Shown here piece by piece: positions 8,520 through 17,108 of a stretch of DNA of 64,000 nucleotides. The DNA comes from Pirellulales bacterium. Lineage in GTDB: Bacteria; Planctomycetota; Planctomycetia; Pirellulales; JACPPG01. Both the position numbers and the translations under genes were made by a program. Position 1 is the stretch's first letter. Each line of letters opens with the position of its first letter. Where the stretch lies: contig DASZWQ010000138.1 of assembly GCA_035546535.1 (NCBI GenBank), positions 1-64,000 of the forward strand, given 5' to 3'. The notes beneath the pieces were generated by a model. That model was not told where the DNA came from and did not search any database. It worked only from the letters and a program-made list of their open reading frames with translations.

Positions 8520-9947
8520 ATGCGCCGGACGTCAATGCCAGCTCTCGGAAATGTCGCGCGGGCTTGCGTGCCGATCGTCGTTTGTGCCGTTCTGTTCTGG
8601 GCCAGTGCGAGCCGCGCTCAGCAAGGTCTGGTCACCGGCTTCGGCGGTTTCGTCGGCGCGGTCGGCGGTGTATCGATCGATACCAATGGCGTCTTGGCCA
8701 ATGCCCAGCGCGACAACCTTAACAAGCTGCGCGATCTGCGGGCCAAAGCCTTGGGCGAGGTGCCGGGCGACCTGGCCGTGCCAACCGAGATGCGAAAGAT
8801 ATCTCTGCGCGGCCTGATGGGCGTGATCGAAGAGTGCCGCGTGAATAATCGTCCGCTGCCGGATGAAGTGAACTTCCTGGCCGGTCTGCAGCGGCTGCAT
8901 TACGTGTTTGTGTACCCCGAGCAGAATGACATTGTGCTGGTCGGCTTCGGCGAAGGGTGGAAGATCAGCGATTCGGGCGAAGTCGTTGGCGCGAACACAG
9001 GTCGCGCCGTGCTCCTGCTTGATGATCTTCTGGTGGCCCTGCGCTCGGCCATGCAGGCCGCGCAAGGAGGAATTAGCTGCTCGATCGATCCCACGGCCGA
9101 AGGGCTGCGCCGCTATCAAGAGGCGATGAAGTATCAGCAGACGATTGGCCCGGATCCGCAAGCCACGATCCGCGGCATCGAGCAAGAGCTGGGCCCACAG
9201 ACGATCACGCTGACCGGGGTGCCGCCGACGAGCCATTTTGCCCGCGTGCTGGTGGCGGCCGATTACCGGATGAAGCGGCTGGCGATGAATTTCGATCCGC
9301 CGCCGATCTCGGGCTTGCCCAGCTATTTGCAGATGGTGCGGCCGGGCCAGAAGGGCTCGGCCATGCCGCGCTGGTGGCTGGCCACGAATTACGAGCCGCT
9401 GTTGACCGACGCCGACGGTCTGGCCTGGGAATTGCGCGGGCCGGGCGTGAAGGCCATGACCGAAGAAGACTTTTTGCTGGAAAACGGCAACATCGTACAC
9501 TCCGGCAAGGCCAGCCCCACGGCACAGAAGTGGGCCAACAACATGACGGCCAAGTACGACGAGCTGTCGAAGCGCGATGCGATCTTCGGTCAGTTGCGCA
9601 ACTGCATGGACATGGCGATCGTCGCGGCCCTGTTGTTCAAGGAGAACTTGCCCGGCAAGGCGAATTTGGACCTGGCGCCGCTTACCGGTGAAAACGGCCT
9701 CCCGGTCGCCGCGTTTGCCGCGCCGAAGCAAGTCGACACGCAAGCCAGCTTCATCAAGAAGGGGGATAACTGGATCATCAGCGCCTCGGGCGGCGTATTG
9801 ATCCACTCCTGGGGCGAGGCCGATCGCAAGGAACAAAGCGCGAAACTCGACCCGATCCGCGCGAAGGCCGCGCGTGCTTCGTCGGGCAATGCGGCCGCCG
9901 GCGACAAGGCGACCACGGGCCAGCACGGCAGCTGGTGGTGGAACTAA
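8520..9947 (+). CDS. DUF1598-like exported planctomycete protein
   Basis: A 475-residue protein with an N-terminal signal sequence ending near ASASRAQQG (about residue 35). Recognisable stretches are GVSIDTNGVL, MRKISLRGLMGVIEECR, FVYPEQNDIVLVGFGEGW, CSIDPTAEGLRRYQ and TSHFARVLVAADYRMKRLAM. Together they match my memory of the planctomycete-restricted DUF1598 family. No catalytic motif is evident. ATG is preceded by AGAGGAAAG at good spacing. It converges with the large FtsK-like gene, with a palindrome in the 120-base gap. Function is unknown. Confidence 0.75.
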   Translation: MRRTSMPALGNVARACVPIVVCAVLFWASASRAQQGLVTGFGGFVGAVGGVSIDTNGVLANAQRDNLNKLRDLRAKALGEVPGDLAVPTEMRKISLRGLMGVIEECRVNNRPLPDEVNFLAGLQRLHYVFVYPEQNDIVLVGFGEGWKISDSGEVVGANTGRAVLLLDDLLVALRSAMQAAQGGISCSIDPTAEGLRRYQEAMKYQQTIGPDPQATIRGIEQELGPQTITLTGVPPTSHFARVLVAADYRMKRLAMNFDPPPISGLPSYLQMVRPGQKGSAMPRWWLATNYEPLLTDADGLAWELRGPGVKAMTEEDFLLENGNIVHSGKASPTAQKWANNMTAKYDELSKRDAIFGQLRNCMDMAIVAALLFKENLPGKANLDLAPLTGENGLPVAAFAAPKQVDTQASFIKKGDNWIISASGGVLIHSWGEADRKEQSAKLDPIRAKAARASSGNAAAGDKATTGQHGSWWWN

Positions 9948-9971
9948 AGAGAATGCAAAAGTAAGAATGCA

Positions 9972-10023
9972 AAATGATGAATGGGAGGAATTCGGGGCTC
10001 TGCCCACTCATCATTCATCATTT
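9972..10023. repeat. ATGATGA-type inverted repeat between convergent genes
   Basis: AAATGATGAATG (9972-9983) and its exact reverse complement (10012-10023) flank a 28-base loop between the stops of the DUF1598-like and FtsK-like genes. The flanks carry further degenerate GAATGCAAAA copies. It may act as a bidirectional terminator, or be a mobile palindromic element. A compositionally similar palindrome lies at 48358-48408. Confidence 0.55.
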
Positions 10024-10068
10024 CATTCGGCATTTCTCTCTGCCGCGTGGTGCAATTTCTTCAAACCG

Positions 10069-13000
10069 TCATGGCGGCAGTGTCCGTCGGGCAAGCTGCT
10101 CGGCCGTTTTGGCCAGCCATGATTCACTCGGGGGCGCGTAAGGGCGGAATTTTTCCAGCCGGCCTTCGTCTTCGCGGTGCAACAGCGCCCGGTGCTTACC
10201 CAACAGGCTGGCGGCCGGCGTGTCCATGAGCAGGCTGGAATCGGTGGGGCTCATTTGCAAGAGCACCCGCGTATCGAATTCCTTCAGCCCTTGCCGATCG
10301 AGCATCCGCTGGAAGTTCGTCAGCGAGTCGCACCAGACGATCACGTGGACGCCCACGGCCGCCCCGTCGCGCAGAATGTCGGCGAACTGCTGATCCGGCC
10401 GGCGCGGCGTTTCTTCACTGCTCCGCGAGAAGCTGAATTCCTCCTCCTGCCGGCGCAGCTCGCGAAGCCGCGGCAGGTCGAAGACGAAGAGAAATCTCGG
10501 GCTCTCGTCGCCCGCCGAGGTGTGGCGGCGCTCGATCTCGGCTGCCAATTCCGCCATTACGCTGGCGGTATCGTTCGGCGAGGCCAGTCGCACCCGGCCC
10601 GGCAGCAATCGCGATAACTGGACCAGGCGCGGCATATAGTCGCGGTCCGCCAACCCGCCGTTGAGAATCGTGACCGTCGGCCCCGACTCACCATTGCCAT
10701 TGGCAGGCAACTGGGCGGCAGTCACCTGGGCGGCAGGCACCTGGGCGGCCAGGCTGAGCACGGAGCTGATCAACATGCCGGCTGCTGCTTCGTCGTTCTG
10801 ACCCAGCAAGAGTAGGTTCGAGCCACCACGGCGCGTGAACGTCGTGCTCGTCGCTTCTTGAATCGCCAAGGGCTCGCCGAGCCAGACACGCGGCGCGGAT
10901 GTCGCACTGATGGGCAAGCCGTCGGGGACGCCCGCGGAAGCACTGGTGGGCAAGCCACCAGTGGCACCAGACACCTTCGGAGGGTGGGCGGCAGCAAAGA
11001 GCGCGGCCAGCGTGTCGCTTTGCTCGACGTCGGCCGGGCGGGTTCCCTCGAAAACGATCTGATGCCGCCGCGCGCTCGCGGGGCGCTGCGCGTTGAGCCG
11101 CGTGATCTCGTCGAGGAACACGTCGCGGCGCTCGTCCGGCAGCCAGACGACCTGAAACGGGTGATTTCCTTCCACCAGCCCGTTGGCGTCGTTGTAGATC
11201 GCTTCGCCGGGGCGCGAAAGGAGCCGGGCGGCCGAGTTTTCTTCGCTGAGGATCAAATGTGCGTCGGCTTCGCTGCACTGCAACGCAATCCGCACGGCCA
11301 TTTGACCGAGCGTCGTACGGGCCAGCGAATAAGCCCCGCCCAGCGTTTGCGACCCCAGGTGTACGTGAATGCCAAAAGCACGGCCCTGCCGCACCAGGCG
11401 GTCCAAGAGCAGCGACGCCTCTTGCGCCACCTTGTCGTCTTCGACGAAGAACTCCTGGAATTCGTCGACGATGAACAGGATGCGCGGCAGGCTTTCGCCG
11501 GCGTCGCGGAAGCCTGCGATATCCTGCACGCCGGCCTGTCGAAACCGCTCGCCGCGTTGTTTCATTTCGGCGTCGAGCCTTTGCATCACGCTGAGGCCGA
11601 ACTCCCGCTCGCTCTCGATAGCGATCACGCGGGCGTGCGGCAGCGCGTGCGTGACGTAGGTTTTGAACTCGACCCCTTTCTTGAAATCGATCAGATACAG
11701 CTCAATTTCGTCAGGGCTGTAACGCAGCGCGGCGTTCGTGATCAGGGCGTGCAACAGCGTCGACTTGCCCGAACCGGTTTTGCCGGCGATGAGCACGTGC
11801 TGCGAAGTCCCTTGCCCGAGCCGCAGATGTTGCAGGCGCGTGGCGCCGGCCCGGCCCAAGGGAACGTCGATGCCGCGGCGGCTGTCCGATTTCCAGTACG
11901 CATCGTCCGCCGGCGCGATGGCTTCGAACGGCACTTCCACGCGCTTGGCCGTGTGCGCGGCGGCGCCGACGGTGTTCAGCACGCGCTTGCATTCTTCGGT
12001 GGGCGGGTTTTCGACGGTCAGGGGTAAGTCCTTGAAAGCCGGCTCCTGCCACGACAGCTCGCCGCCCGAGATGTTGAACACGGTGGCGTGCTTTTGCAGG
12101 TCGGCCAGGCTGATGCCCGGCAGCGGCGGCTGCTTGGAATCGACACTGATCAAGACCTGCACGCCGCAGCGCGGGCCGCTGGAGGCGATGCTCAACAGGC
12201 GGCGGGCCGCGGCCTCGGTGAAGCCGGCCGGAAAGTTGGCCACGACCAGCACGCGAAACGCCTCGGCCACTTCGCCCGCGGCTTCGTTGTAGGCCTCGAT
12301 CGTGGGAAATTCGTTGCGCAGATATTTCTGGATGACCGTCTCGATATGCTCGGTCAAGTCGGCCAGCCGCTGCTCGATCTGCACCGGCTCGGTCCAGATG
12401 CGATGGCTGACAAGCGCCTCGTCGTGATCGGCCAGGTGCATGAAGGAAGCAAAATTCTGGCCCAGCCCGACCGGGTCGACGATCGTCAATCGCACTTTGC
12501 CTGGCGGCACCGCGGTGAGCAATCGCAACAACACCAGTTGAAACAGCCCGATCGCGAGTTGGCGCCCCTCGCCGTGCGTCTTGATGAAAATCGACGAACC
12601 GCCGGGAAAATCCAATAGCGCCGGCAGCCGAAACCGCAAGTCGCGTCCGTCCGCATCCGGCGATTGCGCGCGCGAACGCAGATCCAGGTCGAGCTCGCCA
12701 AAACGGATCGCCTTCGGAACGTTATGCGGCGGATGCCACGCGCCGGAGGTGACGAAGCTCCAATCGGGACAGGTTTCGTCGATTTCCTGGTTGATCGCGG
12801 CCAACTCAGCCTGTACGGCCGCGTAGCCAGTCTGCCAGGCAAGCGCGGCGGCGGTGCGGGCCCGTTCGTACTCGGCCTGGTTCGCAGCTAGCTGCCGCTC
12901 CTTGGTGGCTTGTGCCGCGGTGAGCGCCTGTTCGTAGCGCTGACGGGCGTCGGCCTTGAGCTGCGCTTCGATCTCTTGCGATTTGGCAAGCGCTTCGTCG

Positions 13001-14145
13001 AGCTTGCGTTGCAGGACCACCAACTGTTGATCCGCGTCGGCCGTGAGCTTGGGCAGATCGCTTTCGCGCCGCTTGCGGCAGGCCACGAGCATCGGCGTGT
13101 GCTCTTCGGCGGCGCGGGCGTATTCCGCGTCGCGCTGGCGGCGAATCTCACTGCGTTTACGCTTGTAGGCCTTGGCCGACTTGTCGAGGTACCGCCGGGC
13201 TGACGTCTCGGCCTGCCGCACCGCCGCCAACAGTGGGCGGAAGCGCGCCGCGGCTTGCCGGCGAGCCAGCCCGCGCAGCCAGATCGTCAGTCCGACGCCC
13301 AAACCCGCCGCGAACAGCGCGGTGGCCGCCACGGTCGCTGTCAGATTTCCGCCCGTCAACCAGGCGACGAGTGGCGCCACGAGCGCGGCCGTCGCCAAAA
13401 AGACCCAGGCCGCATTCGCGCCGCGCACGGCGTCCGGCAGACGCAGCGCACGCAACGCCTGCAACTCGGTCTTGGCGATCTCGAGGGCCTGATTCAATCG
13501 CTCGCCATGATCACCGTTCTCGTCGTCGTCCGGCGGCGCAACTACGGTCTGATCGACGATCGCGCGATGGCCCCAGCGTTCCAATTCCGCGATGCAATCA
13601 CTCTCGATCGCCCGAGCGGTGCGCAGCCGGCTGCGCAGCTGCTGCTGCAATTCGGCCATGTGCTCGGACATGCGCTTGCGCGCCGCCTCGAACACGGTGC
13701 GCGCCAGCCAGCGCGCTTCGTCGACCGCCTTGTGGGCCGTGCGCTCGGCGCGGTTGATCTCATTGACCAGGCGCTGCACGGCATCCTGGGTGGCGTCCTC
13801 GATCTGCCGCGATTGAGCCTTCCATTGGGCGACATGGCCTTCGCGTTTGGCGCGTTCGCCTCTTTCCGCCGAGCCGGCTTCGCTGTGGAATTGCGCCGTG
13901 ATATCAGCCGCTGCCCGCTGAAAGTCGGAGCTGACGCGCGATTCTCCCTGGCGGAAAGCCTCGTCGGCGGCGCGCTGCGCTTCGAGGCGCTGGTCCACCA
14001 GCGCCACCAGCTGCTCCAGAACGTGCTTTTCACGCTCGACAACGCGCATCAGGCTGCAACGGGTGAAAGGAAACGTGTGGTGGTTGAGGAATTTTGGAAG
14101 GACACGCTCGAAATCGCCGCGACCTTGCCGCGGCCGGCTCGGCAT
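10069..14145 (-). CDS. FtsK/SpoIIIE-type membrane ATPase, type VII secretion-like
   Basis: A 1358-residue ATPase. The N-terminal ~240 residues are charged and coiled-coil-like. Two hydrophobic segments follow at about 248-265 and 270-292, then a second coiled-coil-rich region to about 470. Three ATPase-like modules come next: a degenerate one near 500-600, a canonical one with Walker A GKTGSGKST at 788-796 and Walker B ending in DE at 894-895, and a degenerate C-terminal one (LLLLGQNDEAAAG near 1115). Three tandem modules after a membrane anchor recall EccC/EssC, the type VII secretion motor, rather than the DNA pump FtsK. ATG at 14145 follows AGGAG; a GTG at 14184 would overlap the preceding gene. 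It is last in an operon with a WXG100-like gene. Confidence 0.88.
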   Translation of the reverse strand: MPSRPRQGRGDFERVLPKFLNHHTFPFTRCSLMRVVEREKHVLEQLVALVDQRLEAQRAADEAFRQGESRVSSDFQRAAADITAQFHSEAGSAERGERAKREGHVAQWKAQSRQIEDATQDAVQRLVNEINRAERTAHKAVDEARWLARTVFEAARKRMSEHMAELQQQLRSRLRTARAIESDCIAELERWGHRAIVDQTVVAPPDDDENGDHGERLNQALEIAKTELQALRALRLPDAVRGANAAWVFLATAALVAPLVAWLTGGNLTATVAATALFAAGLGVGLTIWLRGLARRQAAARFRPLLAAVRQAETSARRYLDKSAKAYKRKRSEIRRQRDAEYARAAEEHTPMLVACRKRRESDLPKLTADADQQLVVLQRKLDEALAKSQEIEAQLKADARQRYEQALTAAQATKERQLAANQAEYERARTAAALAWQTGYAAVQAELAAINQEIDETCPDWSFVTSGAWHPPHNVPKAIRFGELDLDLRSRAQSPDADGRDLRFRLPALLDFPGGSSIFIKTHGEGRQLAIGLFQLVLLRLLTAVPPGKVRLTIVDPVGLGQNFASFMHLADHDEALVSHRIWTEPVQIEQRLADLTEHIETVIQKYLRNEFPTIEAYNEAAGEVAEAFRVLVVANFPAGFTEAAARRLLSIASSGPRCGVQVLISVDSKQPPLPGISLADLQKHATVFNISGGELSWQEPAFKDLPLTVENPPTEECKRVLNTVGAAAHTAKRVEVPFEAIAPADDAYWKSDSRRGIDVPLGRAGATRLQHLRLGQGTSQHVLIAGKTGSGKSTLLHALITNAALRYSPDEIELYLIDFKKGVEFKTYVTHALPHARVIAIESEREFGLSVMQRLDAEMKQRGERFRQAGVQDIAGFRDAGESLPRILFIVDEFQEFFVEDDKVAQEASLLLDRLVRQGRAFGIHVHLGSQTLGGAYSLARTTLGQMAVRIALQCSEADAHLILSEENSAARLLSRPGEAIYNDANGLVEGNHPFQVVWLPDERRDVFLDEITRLNAQRPASARRHQIVFEGTRPADVEQSDTLAALFAAAHPPKVSGATGGLPTSASAGVPDGLPISATSAPRVWLGEPLAIQEATSTTFTRRGGSNLLLLGQNDEAAAGMLISSVLSLAAQVPAAQVTAAQLPANGNGESGPTVTILNGGLADRDYMPRLVQLSRLLPGRVRLASPNDTASVMAELAAEIERRHTSAGDESPRFLFVFDLPRLRELRRQEEEFSFSRSSEETPRRPDQQFADILRDGAAVGVHVIVWCDSLTNFQRMLDRQGLKEFDTRVLLQMSPTDSSLLMDTPAASLLGKHRALLHREDEGRLEKFRPYAPPSESWLAKTAEQLARRTLPP

Positions 14146-14161
14146 CGCTCCTGGACGTCGC

Positions 14162-14374
14162 TTATTTGCACTCGTGGTCGACACGCGTCAGCAACTCGGC
14201 CAAACGCTCGATCGCGCGGACCGCGCTAACCAACTTAGGCTCAAAGGGCTCCAGATGCCGGCGCTCGAAGTCGCGCATCACCTGGTCGTTCCACTGCGTC
14301 TGCGTCTGTTCCCAACGCAGCCGCAGCGTGCGCGACGCGTGCAATAGCCGGGCTTTGTTGTCATCGAATATCAA
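14162..14374 (-). CDS. Small helical protein of the FtsK/WXG100 module
   Basis: A 70-residue, charged, almost wholly helical protein with no signal or membrane segment. It starts with TTG inside TTGA, sharing bases with the TGA stop of the preceding 222-residue gene, so translation is probably coupled; GAGGGAAGAG lies just upstream. It ends 16 bases before the ATPase ATG. I recognise no family. Size and position suggest an adaptor or chaperone for the secretion-like ATPase; that is inference. Confidence 0.6.
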   Translation of the reverse strand: MIFDDNKARLLHASRTLRLRWEQTQTQWNDQVMRDFERRHLEPFEPKLVSAVRAIERLAELLTRVDHECK

Positions 14375-15039
14375 GGGTGCTCTTCCCTCTCAATATTGCC
14401 TGATGCGTCGATGGATTCCGCCGCCGGAGCGGCGCGATTTTCGTTCGATTCTTCCGCAGGCGGTGACACGGACGATGTCGACGGCCCCGGTGAGCGCGAT
14501 TCTGCCGGCGGACTCATTGGCTCCGGTGGCGCTTCGAGCACGCTGCCCGAAGGGGGCGCGATGCTCAGATACTCCTCGAGCCGTCGCACCGACGCGTCGA
14601 GAAAGCCCATCGCCACCGGAGTATCGCCCGACAGGGCACTGTCGAGCGGCTGGACTTTCATGCGGTATTCCACCACGGCCTGGCGGACGACGGGAATCCA
14701 GCGCCGCACGACGGCCAGCTTGTCCTCGGCCTCGCGCAAGCGCTTCTTGGCGGCATCGAGAACTTTCTTTTCTTGATAACAACTGGGGGTGCGGTGCGGG
14801 TCGATCGTGGCCGACAGGCAGCGGTGCAGGTCGGCCTTGGCATCGGCCACGTGTTGTTCGCGATTGCGAATCTCGGCCCGCCAGAACTTCATCATGTCGA
14901 TCTCGAGCCATTCGACAAAATCCTGGATCTCGGCTTGAATCGACGCCAGCGCCTGTTCGGCCTCATTCTGAAACAGAGAAAGCGCCGCGCGAAACGCCGC
15001 CAGCGCCTCGATCGATTTGACGTGTGCGCCCGGGCGCAT
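14371..15039 (-). CDS. Coiled-coil protein with Pro/Ser-rich tail, FtsK/WXG100 module
   Basis: A 222-residue soluble protein. Residues 1-140 are strongly helical and charged (QNEAEQALASIQAEIQDF, AAKKRLREAEDKL) and look like paired long helices. Residues 165-222 form a Pro/Ser/Glu-rich low-complexity tail. There is no signal peptide and no WXG at the turn. It starts 7 bases after the WXG100-like gene and shares its stop with the next start, so it belongs to that operon. A secreted partner, a scaffold or a cytosolic adaptor are all possible; no family recognised. Confidence 0.65.
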   Translation of the reverse strand: MRPGAHVKSIEALAAFRAALSLFQNEAEQALASIQAEIQDFVEWLEIDMMKFWRAEIRNREQHVADAKADLHRCLSATIDPHRTPSCYQEKKVLDAAKKRLREAEDKLAVVRRWIPVVRQAVVEYRMKVQPLDSALSGDTPVAMGFLDASVRRLEEYLSIAPPSGSVLEAPPEPMSPPAESRSPGPSTSSVSPPAEESNENRAAPAAESIDASGNIEREEHP

Positions 15040-15046
15040 AAGCGAC

Positions 15047-15319
15047 TCAACGTTGCCGCAGGTATTCTTCCGCGCGATCCGCCTTGCGCAACAAGAACGG
15101 CACGTGGGCGTCGGCCGCCTCGATGAACTTCGACAGGGCCAGCATGGTCTGCTCGAACTCCTCGTTGAACTTCTGCTGTTCCTTGTCGCGCCAGGTCTGG
15201 CCGAGATTCTTCAACTGCCCGTGCAGTGTCATCAACTGGTTCTGCAGGTCGCTGTTGAACCGTTTCAGATTGTGGGCAAAACGACGCAACTGCTCGGGAT
15301 CGACGATGGCTTGCGACAT
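15047..15319 (-). CDS. WXG100/ESAT-6-like protein
   Basis: A 90-residue all-helical protein with no signal peptide. Trp is at residue 43 in the turn between two long helices, exactly where ESAT-6/EsxA proteins carry WXG. Here the turn reads W43-R-D rather than W-x-G. A helix of hydrophobic heptads (FNSDLQNQLMTLHGQL) precedes it and another (EEFEQTMLALSKFIEAAD) follows. No clear C-terminal YxxxD/E signal is present. WXG100 proteins are small secreted helical hairpins exported by type VII systems. It is first in an operon with an EssC-like ATPase, which strongly supports the assignment. The ATG at 15319 gives the family's usual length. Confidence 0.78.
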   Translation of the reverse strand: MSQAIVDPEQLRRFAHNLKRFNSDLQNQLMTLHGQLKNLGQTWRDKEQQKFNEEFEQTMLALSKFIEAADAHVPFLLRKADRAEEYLRQR

Positions 15320-15611
15320 GGCGCACGCTATGGTTAAGTGAGCACTGGCAAAACGGGCGGCACGCCGGGCTCGCCGCGGCCTCGGTGAGACCGGGGCGCT
15401 GGGAAACCGCGTCTGGCCGCTTGCCGAACTTGGAAGAGAAAGGAAATGCCCAACAGGCGCAAACGGGTAGCCACGAAAAGGCCCCCGGGTGGTGACCCTG
15501 TTCCCTGCCGACCACCTAACCTGAAGTTTAGGCCGTAGGCCTCGGCATGTAAATCGGAAGTGTACTTGCAGTCTCTTTATAAATCGGACAATTCTGCCGA
15601 GGGAGCGTAAG

Positions 15612-16061
15612 ATGCGCATCGGAATCGCGTCGGATCATGGCGGCTTCGAGCTGAAACAATTGCTTGCCGACTCGCTGCGCAAAAGCGGATTTGACCTTGT
15701 TGATTTTGGCGCCGAGGTCTTGAACACCGCCGATGATTATCCCGATTACGTGATCCCGCTGGCCAAAGCGGTCGCTGCCGGCGACATCGAGCGCGGTATC
15801 GCCGTATGCGGTAGCGGTGTGGGCGCTTCGATCGCCGCCAACAAAGTACACGGCGCCCGCGCGGCTTTGGTTCACGACGGGTTCTCAGCCCACCAAGGGG
15901 TCGAAGACGACAACATGAACATCCTCTGCCTGGGCGGCCGGGTCATCGGGCCGCTTCTGGCGGAGGAATTCGTGCGCACGTTCCTGGCGGCGAAGTTTTC
16001 CGGCGCCGAAAGGCACCAGCGGCGCTTGGGTAAAGTGGCGGCGCTCGAGCGTGTCGACTGA
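15612..16061 (+). CDS. rpiB: Ribose-5-phosphate isomerase B
   Basis: A 149-residue RpiB/LacAB isomerase interconverting ribose 5-phosphate and ribulose 5-phosphate in the pentose phosphate pathway. ASDHGG at residues 6-11 and the catalytic cysteine C66 in AVCGSGVGASIAANK are present, as is the phosphate loop with DDNMNILCLGGR at 99-110. Length is normal. GAGGGAGCGTAAG precedes the ATG. Transcribed divergently from the WXG100-like operon, with about 290 bases between them. Confidence 0.95.
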   Translation: MRIGIASDHGGFELKQLLADSLRKSGFDLVDFGAEVLNTADDYPDYVIPLAKAVAAGDIERGIAVCGSGVGASIAANKVHGARAALVHDGFSAHQGVEDDNMNILCLGGRVIGPLLAEEFVRTFLAAKFSGAERHQRRLGKVAALERVD

Positions 16062-16165
16062 GTTCTCGTTCGTCGCGCACGGCGTGCATGATTCGCGCCG
16101 CCTTGCGCCAGCGTTCTTCCGAAGCACCCGCCGAACGGATGGCGGATTACGAGCGGAGCCGAGAT

Positions 16166-17071
16166 ATGAGGCTTTCGACTTCTCGACTGCTATGGGCCAG
16201 CTTGCTCATCGTCGGCAGATTGACTTCCGTTCAAGGAGCCGATGACGGGATCGACCTGCGTAGCAACGTCATCTACAGCCAGAACAGACATTGCTCTTTC
16301 GACCTGGCCGTACCGCAATCGCCGAACGGTTTGCGCCCCGGCGTGGTCGTGATCCATGGTGGGGGCTGGGTCGAGGGAGACAAAGCCAGCTTCGCCACGG
16401 CCGAGCACGGCACACCGGGCAATATCGTCGAGTTCGCGGAACTGGGATTTGTCGCTGCCGCGATCAATTACCGGCTCTCGGGCGATGCCCCTTTTCCTGC
16501 CGCCTTGGACGATTGTCGCGATGCGATCCGTTTTTTACGCGCGCATGCGAGGGAATACCGCCTCGATCCGACACGAATTGGCGTGTACGGCAATTCGGCA
16601 GGCGGGCATTTGGCGCTCCTTTTGGCGCTCATGGATGACCCTGCCGAGGCCAAATCGAATGACAATCGAAAGCCGTCGAGCCGAGTGCAGGCCGCTGCCA
16701 GCGACAGTGGCCCCGTCGACCTCGTGCGTCAGTTCGAAGAGAACCGGCTGCGCGAGGTGGTCACTAAATTCATGGGCGGCTCGCCCGAAGGAGAACGGCT
16801 ATCGTCGTACCGGCGCGCCTCTCCGATCAGCTACGTGGCGCACCGGAAGGAGCCGGCTCCGCCGCTACTGCTCATTTACGGCGAGACGGACGAGCAAGTC
16901 GACGTGCGAACGGCCGACCTCCTGGTAGGAGCGCTGGCCAAGGCGGGGCAAAAGGACATCACGTATATCCGACTGGCAAACGTCGGGCATTGCCCGCATT
17001 CGATGCTGCACGTTCCGTACACCAAAACGATCGTCAACGAGTTTTTCACGCGCACCCTGCGGCAACAGTAA
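16166..17071 (+). CDS. Exported alpha/beta-hydrolase (esterase-like)
   Basis: A 301-residue hydrolase. From the ATG at 16166 it opens with a signal peptide ending near VQGADDG; an upstream frame extension exists but hides the signal. The oxyanion-hole motif HGGGW is at about 64-68 and the nucleophile elbow GNSAGG has Ser at about 144. A late GETDEQVD supplies an acid and GHCPH the histidine. The pattern is that of the BD-FAE/esterase-lipase family acting on acetylated sugars, feruloyl esters or similar. A close structural relative lies at 22773-23696. Confidence 0.85.
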   Translation: MRLSTSRLLWASLLIVGRLTSVQGADDGIDLRSNVIYSQNRHCSFDLAVPQSPNGLRPGVVVIHGGGWVEGDKASFATAEHGTPGNIVEFAELGFVAAAINYRLSGDAPFPAALDDCRDAIRFLRAHAREYRLDPTRIGVYGNSAGGHLALLLALMDDPAEAKSNDNRKPSSRVQAAASDSGPVDLVRQFEENRLREVVTKFMGGSPEGERLSSYRRASPISYVAHRKEPAPPLLLIYGETDEQVDVRTADLLVGALAKAGQKDITYIRLANVGHCPHSMLHVPYTKTIVNEFFTRTLRQQ

Positions 17072-17108
17072 GCGGCGCTTGGTAGCGATGGTTCAAGGAG
17101 GAAAGATC

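Noticed and set aside
8532-10007. 491-codon minus-strand frame opposite the DUF1598-like gene
   Set aside because: It mirrors the codon-biased plus-strand gene, has His/Arg/Gln-rich random composition, and no signal or domain. The plus frame has signal peptide and ribosome site.
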